35,744 nucleotides of DNA, taken from contig KQ960831.1 in assembly GCA_001553355.1 (NCBI GenBank), forward strand, positions 1 to 35,744. The letters are read 5' to 3'. Below the pieces are notes generated by a model. The model was not told the origin of the DNA, searched no databases, and worked only from the letters and a program-made list of their open reading frames with translations. Below, piece by piece: positions 16,254 to 24,759 of this stretch; position 1 is the stretch's first letter, and each line of letters starts with the position of its first letter. A program made the position numbers and the translations under genes. This DNA comes from Veillonellaceae bacterium DNF00626 (GTDB lineage Bacteria > Bacillota > Negativicutes > Veillonellales > Dialisteraceae).

Positions 16254-16964
16254 TTATTCAGTAAGGATAGGCTTCTTTTCAGCGATGCCGATTTTTCGTG
16301 GATATGTTTTCGGGCAAGGGGCGGTTTTTCTTATGTAGAGAATAGTTCGTTCCTCGCCGGTGGGAAGTGTCAGATTTTTTATTTTTTCCACTTCTGCATG
16401 GAGTTCGTGCAAAATTTTTTGCGATTGCGCCAATTCATCTTTAGCACCCGGGCCTTTCATGGCAGCGAAAATACCGCCGACTTTCACGAAAGGCAAGGCC
16501 CATTCGGAAATGATAGGAAGCATTTTGACAGCTCGAGCCGTGACTACATCAAAAGTTTCCCGCATTTTACGTCTACGACCGGCTTCTTCTGCACGGACGT
16601 GTTGTATTTTTACATTTTTTATACCTAATTCAAGCGCTGTCTTTTCGATAAACAGTAGCTTTTTTTGTATGGAATCCATGAGAATGACATCCAAATCTTC
16701 TCGAATGATTGATAAAGGAATACCGGGGAATCCTGCCCCTGTGCCTAAATCCAAGAGCTTACTATTGGTAGGGAAATAGTCCGGTTCATAGACGGTGAGC
16801 GAATCATAGACGTTTTTGATAAGACTTTCTTCTGTGGTTTTGATTCCTGTGAGATTGATATGTTTTCCTATCTCAATGACACGATTATTGTAAAGCGTTA
16901 GTTTTTTGAGCGCTTGTTCATTTATCGGTAAAGAAAGTTCTTCGGCTATTTCTTTGATAGTCAT
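16254..16964 (-). CDS. rsmG: 16S rRNA (guanine527-N7)-methyltransferase RsmG
   Basis: RsmG (GidB) methylates G527 of 16S rRNA using S-adenosylmethionine; its loss gives low-level streptomycin resistance in several bacteria. The 236 residues show the family N terminus (LYNNRVIEIGKHINLTGI, 24-41, read in parts), the SAM-binding loop LLDLGTGAGFPGIPL (70-84), the acidic end of the next strand (VILMDSIQKK), and VTARAVKMLP. It starts two bases after the mnmG stop, in the usual mnmG-rsmG order. The stop lies beside a terminator shared with dfrA. Confidence 0.95.
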   Translation of the reverse strand: MTIKEIAEELSLPINEQALKKLTLYNNRVIEIGKHINLTGIKTTEESLIKNVYDSLTVYEPDYFPTNSKLLDLGTGAGFPGIPLSIIREDLDVILMDSIQKKLLFIEKTALELGIKNVKIQHVRAEEAGRRRKMRETFDVVTARAVKMLPIISEWALPFVKVGGIFAAMKGPGAKDELAQSQKILHELHAEVEKIKNLTLPTGEERTILYIRKTAPCPKTYPRKIGIAEKKPILTE

Positions 16965-16966
16965 GG

Positions 16967-18835
16967 TTACTCTCCTTTGTGTTGTTTGATGTATACCATA
17001 AGCACGGTGATGTCTGCCGGCGAAACACCGGAGATGCGTGCCGCTTGTCCTAAAGATAGCGGCTTGATTTTATCTAATTTTTGGGCAGCTTCGGTAGAAA
17101 TTCCTTCCATGTGTAAATAATCAATATCTTCCGGAATTTTTTCATTTTCCATACGGGCGGCTTTTCGTATAAGTTCCTCTTGACGGGCAATATAGCCTTC
17201 GTATTTTACGGTGATTTCCATTTCTTCCATAGCCTCTGCATCGAATGAAGGACAATGTAAATAGGTGATCATCTGATCATAGGTTACTTCCGGACGTTTC
17301 AAAATCTGATCGCCGCTTGTGCCTCCGGTGAGTGGCGCAGTGCCCATTTCCTTTAACGCAGTATTGATAGCTTCTTTTGGAGTGAAACGGATATTTCTTA
17401 TATAGGCAAGAGCTTCTTCATATTTCCTCTTTCTTTCCAAGAAATGGCTGTATCGTGCTTTGGAAACCAATCCGATGTCGTATCCTTTTTGCGTCAAACG
17501 AAGGTCGGCATTATCCTGTCTAAGAATAAGACGGTATTCGCTGCGACTCGTCATCATGCGGTATGGCTCATTCGTACCTTTGGTTACTAAATCATCAATG
17601 AGTGTGCCGATATATGCTTCATGACGAGCTAAAATAAAGGGCGCTTGTCCTCGAATTTTTCGCACGGCATTAATGCCTGCCATGAGTCCTTGCGCGGCGG
17701 CTTCTTCATATCCGCTCGTGCCGTTTGATTGACCGGCAGAATAAAGCCCCGGAAGCTTAATAAGCTCTAATGTGGGATAAAGTTGCAACGGATCTAAAAG
17801 ATCATATTCAATGGCATAAGCCGGACGCATCATTTGCACATCTTCAAAGCCCGGAATGGTACGCAAAAAAGCATATTGCACATCAATGGGCATGGACGTA
17901 GACATTCCTTGCACGTACATTTCTGTCGTGTCTGTTCCTTCCGGCTCAACAAAAAGTTGATGACGATTTTTATCGGCAAAGCGAATGACTTTATCTTCAA
18001 TGGATGGACAATATCTCGCGCCGACACCGTGAATTTTTCCTGCATATTTTGGCGCGCGCATGATATTATCACGGATAATTTTATGGGTACTTTCATTGGT
18101 ATATGTGAGCCAACAATTTCGGATATTTTTATCCTCTCTGTGGTTCATAAAGGAAAAAGCGTGATGATTCGGATCGCCTTCTTCCAAAATCATTTTATCG
18201 AAATGAAGTGTTCGGCGATCGACTCGACTGGGTGTACCTGTTTTGAATCGGAGTATATCTATGCCGTGCTTTTTGAGATTTTCCGATAAGCCGACAGAAG
18301 GCCGCATACCGTTAGGGCCACCTGAATACATGGTATCGCCGATGATGATGGTACTATCTAAGTATGTGCCTGTGCATAAAATAACAGCCTTTGCTCGATA
18401 TTCCTCATGAAGCTCCGTAGTGATGCCCACACAGTGACCATCTTCTACGATAATATCCATGACTTGAACCTGCTTCAAATCCAAATTTTTGGTATACTCT
18501 ATTACACTTTTCATATATCGATGATAAGCGCCTTTGTCTGATTGCGCACGAAGAGAATATACTGCCGGCCCTTTACTGAGATTTAACATGCGCATTTGAA
18601 TAGCCGTAGCATCAGCAGCGAGTCCCATTTCTCCGCCCAAAGCATCTATTTCTTTTACCAAGTGACTTTTACCCGGGCCACCGATGGCAGGATTACAAGG
18701 CATCATCGCTACATTATCCAACGAAATTGTCGTTAAAAGCGTTTTACAACCCAAGCGTGCCGATGCTAAAGCTGCCTCACAACCGGCATGACCGGCACCT
18801 ACCACAATGACATCATAAGTATCAATACGATACAA
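16967..18835 (-). CDS. mnmG: tRNA uridine 5-carboxymethylaminomethyl modification enzyme MnmG
   Basis: With MnmE, this FAD enzyme installs the carboxymethylaminomethyl group on the wobble uridine of several tRNAs. Motifs: DVIVVGAGHAGCEAA at the N terminus (FAD), MMPCNPAIGGPGKSHL (about 46-61), RYCPSIEDKV, VEPEG, GTSGYEEAAAQGL and MTSRSEYRLILRQDNADLR. I chose the TTG at 18835, which follows AGAAGGA and gives 622 residues beginning YRIDTYD, like other MnmG. The longer frame to 18880 would begin at or before the transcription start and so is unlikely. MnmE is not in the window. Confidence 0.95.
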   Translation of the reverse strand: MYRIDTYDVIVVGAGHAGCEAALASARLGCKTLLTTISLDNVAMMPCNPAIGGPGKSHLVKEIDALGGEMGLAADATAIQMRMLNLSKGPAVYSLRAQSDKGAYHRYMKSVIEYTKNLDLKQVQVMDIIVEDGHCVGITTELHEEYRAKAVILCTGTYLDSTIIIGDTMYSGGPNGMRPSVGLSENLKKHGIDILRFKTGTPSRVDRRTLHFDKMILEEGDPNHHAFSFMNHREDKNIRNCWLTYTNESTHKIIRDNIMRAPKYAGKIHGVGARYCPSIEDKVIRFADKNRHQLFVEPEGTDTTEMYVQGMSTSMPIDVQYAFLRTIPGFEDVQMMRPAYAIEYDLLDPLQLYPTLELIKLPGLYSAGQSNGTSGYEEAAAQGLMAGINAVRKIRGQAPFILARHEAYIGTLIDDLVTKGTNEPYRMMTSRSEYRLILRQDNADLRLTQKGYDIGLVSKARYSHFLERKRKYEEALAYIRNIRFTPKEAINTALKEMGTAPLTGGTSGDQILKRPEVTYDQMITYLHCPSFDAEAMEEMEITVKYEGYIARQEELIRKAARMENEKIPEDIDYLHMEGISTEAAQKLDKIKPLSLGQAARISGVSPADITVLMVYIKQHKGE

Positions 18836-18883
18836 GTTATTTCCTTCTTTCCTTTTATTTATAAAATATTGTATAGTCAATTT

Positions 18884-18912
18884 ATTATATATAATTTCTC
18901 GCTTTTTTTCAA
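18884..18912 (-). promoter_or_regulatory. Promoter of mnmG-rsmG
   Basis: On the minus strand TTGAAA (18912-18907) and a perfect TATAAT (18889-18884) are 17 bases apart. Predicted transcription start near 18877 puts the longer mnmG frame outside the message and supports the TTG start at 18835. Confidence 0.75.
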
Positions 18913-18923
18913 AATTTAAACGT

Positions 18924-18950
18924 AAAAAACTCTGTCGATGTGACAGAGCG
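18924..18950 (-). terminator. Terminator of the permease-ATPase-yunG unit
   Basis: On the minus strand CTCTGTC and GACAGAG (18948-18942 and 18936-18930) pair around a 5-nt loop and are followed by T6. Confidence 0.85.
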
Positions 18951-18954
18951 TTTA

Positions 18955-19407
18955 TTAGATATTTTCTTTTACTATGTCTGCCATTCGGTCAATAAGGCGG
19001 CGGTAGCGTTCATAGGTGTCGCCACTTCGGATGATATAGTCTCTATCCGTTACTTGATTCGGCTCATAAGAAATAAGCCGCTCATCCATGTAAAACTGCT
19101 GCCACGTGAGATCAATGACATGACCATTAAGGCAGTTGAAATAATGATCCGCTCCGCGGCGACCGGGAACAGAGTGCAACGTGCCGCCGAATAAATCATA
19201 AACAAGAATACTTGTGACGGCACTCTGACCAAAGGACGGATTCGTAGGTACCCACTCTCGTTGATACAATGGATGCGCGGTATTTTGCCACCACGCCAAG
19301 CACAGATATTTATATAAATCATCTAACGTTACTAATTGAGAATGACCTGACTTCAAGCGTTTGATTTCACCGTATTCTTCACCATAATATTTTTTGGCTC
19401 GTTCCAT
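18955..19407 (-). CDS. YunG-like conserved protein, function unknown
   Basis: The 150-residue protein has no signal peptide or membrane segment. It resembles the B. subtilis YunG group by its layout: an N-terminal helix region with an early Trp pair (LAWWQNTAHP), a GQSAVTSILVYDLFGG segment near 60-75, and HYFNCLNGHVIDLTWQQF near 88-105 (the GHVIDLT pattern is typical). Cys/His/Asp placement in that last segment is reminiscent of small papain-like folds, but no catalytic triad is claimed. The start has AAGGAG and lies 26 bases after the ABC ATPase with no terminator between, so it is probably in the same transcript. Whether it serves transport is unknown. Confidence 0.65.
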   Translation of the reverse strand: MERAKKYYGEEYGEIKRLKSGHSQLVTLDDLYKYLCLAWWQNTAHPLYQREWVPTNPSFGQSAVTSILVYDLFGGTLHSVPGRRGADHYFNCLNGHVIDLTWQQFYMDERLISYEPNQVTDRDYIIRSGDTYERYRRLIDRMADIVKENI

Positions 19408-19433
19408 AAAGACTCCTTACAAGACATATTTTT

Positions 19434-20498
19434 TTACAATGTACCATGATCAATTTTTACCAATAATTCATCCAAAGGCGTAGTTTTTACATCGTACACC
19501 GGCACAAGAGCCGTCACGGCATTATCACCCGTATTGATAATAATCTGCGGATCGGAACCTTCAGGTAACTCCCTTCCATGGAAAATGCGAGCGGCCAAAG
19601 AAGTTAGCTCCGACTCATTTTTATCAAAAGAAATATCATAGCCCGATAAAAATAAATGACGGATAATGGTCATTATTGCGGTATTATTTCCTTTGACCAG
19701 AACCATTTTCTTTCGACGATCCGGTTTCTTATATGAAAACAAAGAAAGTTTTCCGGTGAGCGGATCATGATAGACGAGTGCATTCATTGAAAAAACTGTT
19801 TCTAAATTTTTCTCTGTCAGCACATTTTCTGCTTTACCATCTGCGACAAAATGACCATCATGAAGCATCACGAGGCGACTGCAATAATCCGCTGCCATGA
19901 GAAGATCATGACAAACGATAAAAATAGTTTTTCCTTCATGGCATAACGTCTGACAAAGTCGAAATATTTCCTCCTGATAAGGCAAATCAAGAGAAGCTGT
20001 AGGCTCATCCAAGAAAAGAATGGGCGTTTCCTGCGTAAGCACCTTAGCCAAAATGACACGTTGCTTTTCACCGCCGGACAGCGTTTGAATAGGCTTATCC
20101 TTTAAATGAAGCACACCTGTATACGCCATGTATTGATGAGCTAATTCCTTATCCTTAGATTGTTCCCGCTCCCACCAAGACAAATAGGGGTACCGCGCAG
20201 ACAAAACGATTTCCTCGGCGGTGTATGCAAAAGTTGTTTGAAATTCTTGCTGCATAAAGGCGATTTGCTTTGCTTGTTCCTTATCGGATAAGTCATCTGT
20301 ATTTTGGCCATGTAAGAATACAGTACCCGAGGTTTTAGGAATAAGACCGCAAAGCGTTTTAAGAAAAGTACTTTTACCGGCACCATTAGGCCCGATAATT
20401 CCGATAAACTCACCTTTTTCCGCCGAAATACGGCAATCAGTCAATATATTTTTTTCACCTAAAGTGACGGAAAGGTTTGACGCTTGTAAAAGAGACAT
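19434..20498 (-). CDS. ABC transporter ATPase (FecE/BtuD/HmuV type) with C-terminal extension
   Basis: This subunit powers uptake of an iron-siderophore, haem or cobalamin-like ligand through the adjacent FecCD permease. Residues 1-255 are a standard ATPase: Walker A GPNGAGKST (36-44), Q-loop near QQEF (83-86), signature LSGGEKQR (140-147), Walker B ILFLDEP (160-166) and switch His198. Residues about 261-354 form an extra domain starting RRKKMVLVKGNN, predicted to be a small alpha/beta fold; extensions at this place occur in some Firmicute cobalamin/iron-complex ATPases, but a match is not claimed. The start codon shares one base with the permease stop (TAATG), so the two are coupled. Confidence 0.88.
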   Translation of the reverse strand: MSLLQASNLSVTLGEKNILTDCRISAEKGEFIGIIGPNGAGKSTFLKTLCGLIPKTSGTVFLHGQNTDDLSDKEQAKQIAFMQQEFQTTFAYTAEEIVLSARYPYLSWWEREQSKDKELAHQYMAYTGVLHLKDKPIQTLSGGEKQRVILAKVLTQETPILFLDEPTASLDLPYQEEIFRLCQTLCHEGKTIFIVCHDLLMAADYCSRLVMLHDGHFVADGKAENVLTEKNLETVFSMNALVYHDPLTGKLSLFSYKKPDRRKKMVLVKGNNTAIMTIIRHLFLSGYDISFDKNESELTSLAARIFHGRELPEGSDPQIIINTGDNAVTALVPVYDVKTTPLDELLVKIDHGTL

Positions 20499-21538
20499 TA
20501 CATAGCACCCCCTTCTTTACGCATACGACGAATCAAATAAAGGAAATAAGGTGCGCCCAAGAGCGCTGTAATGATGCCTACCCGTATCTCCAACGGCGGT
20601 AAAAGTGCGCGTCCGATCGTATCACAAAGAAGCAAGAAAAACGCACCGAACAAAGCAGATGAAGGAATTAAAAGCCGATGATCCGGTCCAATGAGAATAC
20701 GCATCATATGAGGAACCACAAGACCCACAAATCCGATCATACCGCTGGTACATACCGCCACAGCAGTGATAAATGACGAAATGAAAAGAAATAATGACCG
20801 GTACCATAAAATATTCATGCCCAAAGACTTTGCCTCCGTTTCACCTAACGAAAGCACATTTAAATGACGAGCAAGGACAATCAATGTCACAAGCCCTGCG
20901 ATAATCGGGGCAAAAGACAAAGCAACATGATCCCACCGGCGATAATCAAGTCCTCCGACCGTCCAAAAAAGGAACTCCTTCAAACGATATTCATTCATAA
21001 AAGTTAAAAGCCCATTTGTCATAGCGCCTAAAAAAATACTCACCGCCACTCCTGCCAAAAGAAGACTCATAGGAGGAATTTTTCCATGACGAAACGTCAA
21101 AAGCACCGTGATGATCACCGCAAAAATCGCACCGCCCAAAGCGAATGCCGGCATATAATAAAGAGACACGGAAGTGAGACCTAAAGAAATACAAATTACA
21201 GCACCAAAAGACGCACCGGACGATACACCGATGATACCCGGATCAGCCAAGGGATTAGAAAATACCCCTTGCATTACGGCTCCGGCAGCGGCCAAAGCAG
21301 CACCACACAGTAATGCTACAACGATACGAGGCATACGAATATACCAAAATACCGAAAATTGATCCGCCGTAGGCATCTGACCAAAAGAAGGCAAATCAAG
21401 CCCTCGACATACTTCATGAAGCACCACGCCAAAAGGCACAGAAATCGCTCCGGCATGAAGAGAAATAAGAACGAGGAACAATAAAGCGGCACATAAAGAA
21501 AAGAAAAATAGCCCTTTTCCCTTGACGGTTTGAATCAT
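20498..21538 (-). CDS. FecCD/BtuC-family ABC permease
   Basis: This is the inner-membrane permease for an iron-complex, haem or corrinoid ABC importer. The 346 residues are mostly membrane helices (about nine to ten) with the family patterns RMPRIVVALLCGAALAAAGAVMQG (read in parts), NPLADPGIIGVSSGA and GFVGLVVPHMMRILIGPDHR. I chose the ATG at 21538, which follows GGAGGAGG; a longer frame from a TTG at 21589 overlaps the -35 box and is unlikely. The permease and ATPase are divergent from the receptor, binding protein and CobN-type gene, and together they make one full uptake system. The substrate cannot be read from the sequence. Confidence 0.9.
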   Translation of the reverse strand: MIQTVKGKGLFFFSLCAALLFLVLISLHAGAISVPFGVVLHEVCRGLDLPSFGQMPTADQFSVFWYIRMPRIVVALLCGAALAAAGAVMQGVFSNPLADPGIIGVSSGASFGAVICISLGLTSVSLYYMPAFALGGAIFAVIITVLLTFRHGKIPPMSLLLAGVAVSIFLGAMTNGLLTFMNEYRLKEFLFWTVGGLDYRRWDHVALSFAPIIAGLVTLIVLARHLNVLSLGETEAKSLGMNILWYRSLFLFISSFITAVAVCTSGMIGFVGLVVPHMMRILIGPDHRLLIPSSALFGAFFLLLCDTIGRALLPPLEIRVGIITALLGAPYFLYLIRRMRKEGGAM

Positions 21539-21559
21539 AAAAACCTCCTCCAATATTTT

Positions 21560-21589
21560 TTTATAGTATACTGTTTTTTTGTAACTCAA
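21560..21589 (-). promoter_or_regulatory. Promoter of the permease operon
   Basis: On the minus strand TTGAGT (21589-21584) and TATAAA (21565-21560) are 18 bases apart, just upstream of the ribosome binding site. A second candidate, TGGTATACT with TATACT at 21646-21641, lies further up. Confidence 0.45.
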
Positions 21590-21626
21590 TAAAGAGGTGT
21601 GAAGAAAATAAAAGAAAGCTCTTGAT

Positions 21627-21641
21627 TTATTCTTAGAATAA
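21627..21641. promoter_or_regulatory. 7-1-7 inverted repeat, possible Fur-family operator
   Basis: TTATTCT-T-AGAATAA is a perfect 7-1-7 palindrome between the divergent permease and receptor genes. Fur, PerR and Zur boxes in Firmicutes follow this 7-1-7 design, though the bases differ from the known consensus sequences. It touches a candidate minus-strand -10 (21641-21646) and lies just after TTGATT (21622-21627) on the plus strand, so one repressor here could govern both units. Confidence 0.45.
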
Positions 21642-21689
21642 GTATACCATTATCGTGAAGATGTTGTTTTACTATTATTTAGTTTATTT

Positions 21690-21733
21690 CCCTGCAGATT
21701 TTGCGGAAACGTGGAGACACAAATGAAGCAGGG
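21690..21733 (+). promoter_or_regulatory. Structured leader upstream of the TonB receptor
   Basis: CCCTGC (21690-21695) pairs with GCAGGG (21728-21733) around a 32-nt region holding a small CG-GAAA-CG hairpin. It does not match the cobalamin riboswitch core or any RNA class I recognise. Confidence 0.35.
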
Positions 21734-21782
21734 TGATATATTCATTTTCATTTGTTGTTTTATCAAGAAAGGGGTCTTTTCT

Positions 21783-23682
21783 ATGAAAAAGACAGTATTA
21801 GCTTCTTTTTGCGCCGCTCTTTTGGTCAATGGGGGGGGCGATGGCAGCATCGACCTATCAGCTTGATCCGGTGGTAGTTACCGCCAATCGAGTAGAACAG
21901 AAAGCTTTTGATGCTCCTGCCAATATATCGGTAGTGACAGCGAAAGAAATTCAAGACCGTCATTATAGCGATTTAGGGGATGTGTTAAAGAATATTCCCG
22001 GTGTGAATGTGCAGAATTATGGTGTGAGTGGGGAAAATTATTCTGCCAATCGAATTTATATTAACGGTAGTAAAGGAATTGTGTTTATGGTTGACGGTAT
22101 GCGCGTCAATGTCAATGGTATGTCATCAGGTATCTTAGCAGGGTCTGAATTTCCGGATATGAAAGGCGTAGAACGTATTGAAGTCTTGAAGGGGGCATCA
22201 TCTACATTGTATGGTAGTGATGCCGCCGGCGGTGTTGTAAATATCATTACCAAAAAAGGCGGTTCGGGTATTCATTCTTCTTTGGGATTGAAAACGGGCA
22301 GTTATGGTAATAGAAATATTGTTTTCAATACCCGTGGAGCAGTGGGAGATTTTTTCTATCGTGCATCAGCGTTAAGAAATAAAATGGAAAACTATACCGA
22401 TGCGGTAGGGGAAGAAATTTTGCAGAGGGTGAATGCGAATAATTATAGCGTAACCATTGGGCATCAAATTGATAAAGAGAGTTTTGTTTCTTTGACCTAT
22501 GATAAATACCTGTCAAATTATACTCGTCCGGATGCCGGAAAAATAGTTGGAGATCCTTCAATGACACCGGTTAATGGGGAAAAGGATAATTCGCGGATTG
22601 CGCTTAACTGGACACAGAAATTAGATGATAGATTTAGTAATCAATTCTTTGTTTATCAAAATGAAAATAAGTTAAAGGATGGTACGAATCAACCGGCGGA
22701 TGAAAATTGGATATTTGACTTGAGCACGACCGGTGTGACAGAACAAATTACTTATAAAGATGATAAAAATACCGGCATATTTGGAGTGGATTATTATAAG
22801 GATAAAGTAAATGATTATTGTTCTCATGGAGATAAATATGGTCCGCTAAGCTTAAGTAATAAATCTGTATTTTTGCAGGATGCGTATGAATTTGCACCAA
22901 ATTGGACTATTACACCCGGAGTTAGATATACAGATAATAGTCGTGCCGGATCGAAAGTGACAAAAAATGTAACAGTTAATTATAACGATGGTGATATGAA
23001 TGTCTATGGCGCTTATAAGGAATATTTCATTGTACCTACACAAAATCAATGGTTTGGTAAATATGGAAATCCTGACTTGAAACCCATGACCGGGAAAGGG
23101 ATAGAATTAGGCATGAATTATCGTGTAAAGGATGATTTGTTGTTGACTCTTAATTTACATCATATGAAATCGGAGAATGCTTTTGGATATGATGCAAATT
23201 GGAAAATACGTAATGTGGCAAAAGAAGAATCAAATGGGTATAGCATAGGCATGGAAAAAGTAGTAAGTGATAATCTTTCCGTAAAAGGCGATTATACTTA
23301 TACATATATGCCGGCAGAGAATAGCTCAAAGAATATCAATGGTGATGGATACATTCCTCAACATCAAGTAAATATAGATGTAGATTATACGAAAGGAAAA
23401 TTCCAAGGCATTTTAACAGCTCGGGGAATGTTTAATCGACCGGGTAGAAAAGTAAATGAAAATAAGGTGCCGGATAGCATGAAATCTTTCTGGGTAGTAG
23501 ATGCGACAATGAATTATCAAGCAACAGAAAATATGTCTGCTTATTTTAAAATCAATAATATTTTTGATAAACTCTATACACATGCACTTTATATTGCCAT
23601 TCCAAATGTGAAAGAAAATACGAAAAATTGGTATCCGGCTCCGGGGCGGAATTTCCAGTTTGGTATGGAATTTAAGTTCTAA
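21783..23682 (+). CDS. TonB-dependent outer-membrane receptor, frame broken at a poly-G run (phase-OFF or error)
   Basis: The ATG at 21783 follows AGAAAGGGG and begins a signal peptide (MKKTVLASFCAALLVN), but as written translation stops at 21864 after 27 codons. From 21829 the rest is open in the +1 frame. Removing one G from the run 21831-21838 joins them into a 632-residue protein with a perfect signal ending GGAMAA. After it come a TonB box (DPVVVTA), the plug (ANISVVTAKEI, IPGVNV, ERIEVLKGASSTLYGSDAAGGVVNIITK) and a 22-strand barrel with GNPDLKP and NNIFDKLYTHALY, ending in FKF. The YFIVP...GNPDLKP segment resembles both haem receptors and BtuB; no receptor His between these motifs is seen, so the ligand stays open. 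Confidence 0.88.
21831..21838 (+). repeat. Poly-G run of eight in the receptor signal peptide
   Basis: Eight consecutive G after AAT, inside the codons for the signal peptide, in AT-rich DNA. Seven G puts the receptor in frame; eight gives a 27-codon product. Such runs change length by slipped-strand copying. Confidence 0.9.
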
Positions 23683-23697
23683 TGAAATAGAAAAGCA

Positions 23698-23725
23698 AAA
23701 GAGACGATTTCGGTCGTCTTTTTTG
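23698..23725 (+). terminator. Terminator of the receptor gene
   Basis: AGACGA (23702-23707) pairs with TCGTCT (23714-23719) around TTTCGG, followed by a T-run. The receptor is thus transcribed apart from the binding-protein operon. Confidence 0.8.
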
Positions 23726-23743
23726 TTTTCTTGTTTTGTCGTA

Positions 23744-23773
23744 TTGGCATAAAAGATGGATTTATTTTACAAT
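23744..23773 (+). promoter_or_regulatory. Promoter of the binding protein-cobN unit
   Basis: TTGGCA (23744-23749) and TACAAT (23768-23773) are 18 bases apart and 40 bases before the start codon. Confidence 0.6.
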
Positions 23774-23812
23774 GGACATAAGTAAAACTTTATTTCATAG
23801 AGGAGACAGAAT

Positions 23813-24748
23813 ATGGGGAAAATAATGCGATTTCTTTTGGCGATTATATTGACATTTGCCATTGGATTTTCTGCCGGGTGCGGAATTCCTGATGGGGGGA
23901 CTTCTAAGACGGAAACTCGGGTGGTCACTGATGGCATGGGGACGGAGACGGCGCTTCCTCTTCATCCGACGCGGGTGGTGTCTATCGGTGTGTCTACCGA
24001 TGATGTGGTGCTTTCGCTTATTGGCGGTGAACGGGTCATCGGCATCGGGCATCTTGAGGAAAATATGACAGATGAAGCGGCGAAGGTGCCGAATCATATC
24101 ACGAGTGCGACGGAATCAGTGATTTCTCTTGCACCTGATTTGGTGATTGTGCCGGATTGGATGAGAGCGGAGTTTGCTGATGAACTTCGATCAGCCGGTT
24201 TGTCCGTGTATGTTTATCGCACGCCGGGAACGATTGAGGAGATGCTTCAGATGATAGAGGAAATAGCCTGTGTGGTGAACGAAGAAGAGAAGGGACAGAG
24301 GCTTATTGGCGAAGTTAAAGGACGCATTGAACGAATAGATGATTTTATGAAACAAATTCCGAAAGAAAAAAGATTGAAAGCGGTGTATTGTTATCCTCAA
24401 GCGGTCGGCGGCGGCAAGGGGAGTACTTTTGATGGCCTTTGCGCACATGCCGGACTTGTTAATGGGGCGGCGGAATATGGAATAGGAAGTACGGAGTCGG
24501 CCGGTAGAGAGGCATTGATTGCTATTAATCCGGATATTATTTTTATGGCAGATGATGCTTATTCTAAAGAACCAAAGAATTTGCCGGCGATGCGACAGCT
24601 TTATGATGATCCGGCGTTGGCACATGTGAATGCTATTAAGAATAAGAAAATATATATTATTGATGCGAAAAAATTGTTGAGTTACTCTCAATTTATGATA
24701 GACGCGATGGAAGAAATGGCGCAAGATGCTTATGGATATGAAAAATAG
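23813..24748 (+). CDS. Periplasmic-binding lipoprotein (BtuF/FepB/HmuT type)
   Basis: This 311-residue protein should catch the ligand in the periplasm and hand it to the FecCD permease. A hydrophobic signal ends in FSAGC, a lipobox whose Cys (residue 22) would be lipid-modified. The rest fits the class III metal-complex binding fold: LHPTRVVSIGVSTDDVVLSLIGGERVIGIG (read in parts, near 52-82), SLAPDLVIVPDW, a long linking helix near 150-185, and INPDIIFMADDAYS near 244-257. The start ATG follows GAGGAGA. Its gene is 11 bases before the CobN-type gene, strongly suggesting one operon. Its partners are the divergent permease/ATPase genes, not adjacent ones. Confidence 0.88.
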   Translation: MGKIMRFLLAIILTFAIGFSAGCGIPDGGTSKTETRVVTDGMGTETALPLHPTRVVSIGVSTDDVVLSLIGGERVIGIGHLEENMTDEAAKVPNHITSATESVISLAPDLVIVPDWMRAEFADELRSAGLSVYVYRTPGTIEEMLQMIEEIACVVNEEEKGQRLIGEVKGRIERIDDFMKQIPKEKRLKAVYCYPQAVGGGKGSTFDGLCAHAGLVNGAAEYGIGSTESAGREALIAINPDIIFMADDAYSKEPKNLPAMRQLYDDPALAHVNAIKNKKIYIIDAKKLLSYSQFMIDAMEEMAQDAYGYEK

Positions 24749-24759
24749 AAGGATATGAA

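Noticed and set aside
16967-21538. Replication origin near mnmG-rsmG
   Set aside because: In some bacteria these genes lie near oriC, but no cluster of DnaA boxes was seen in the surrounding DNA.
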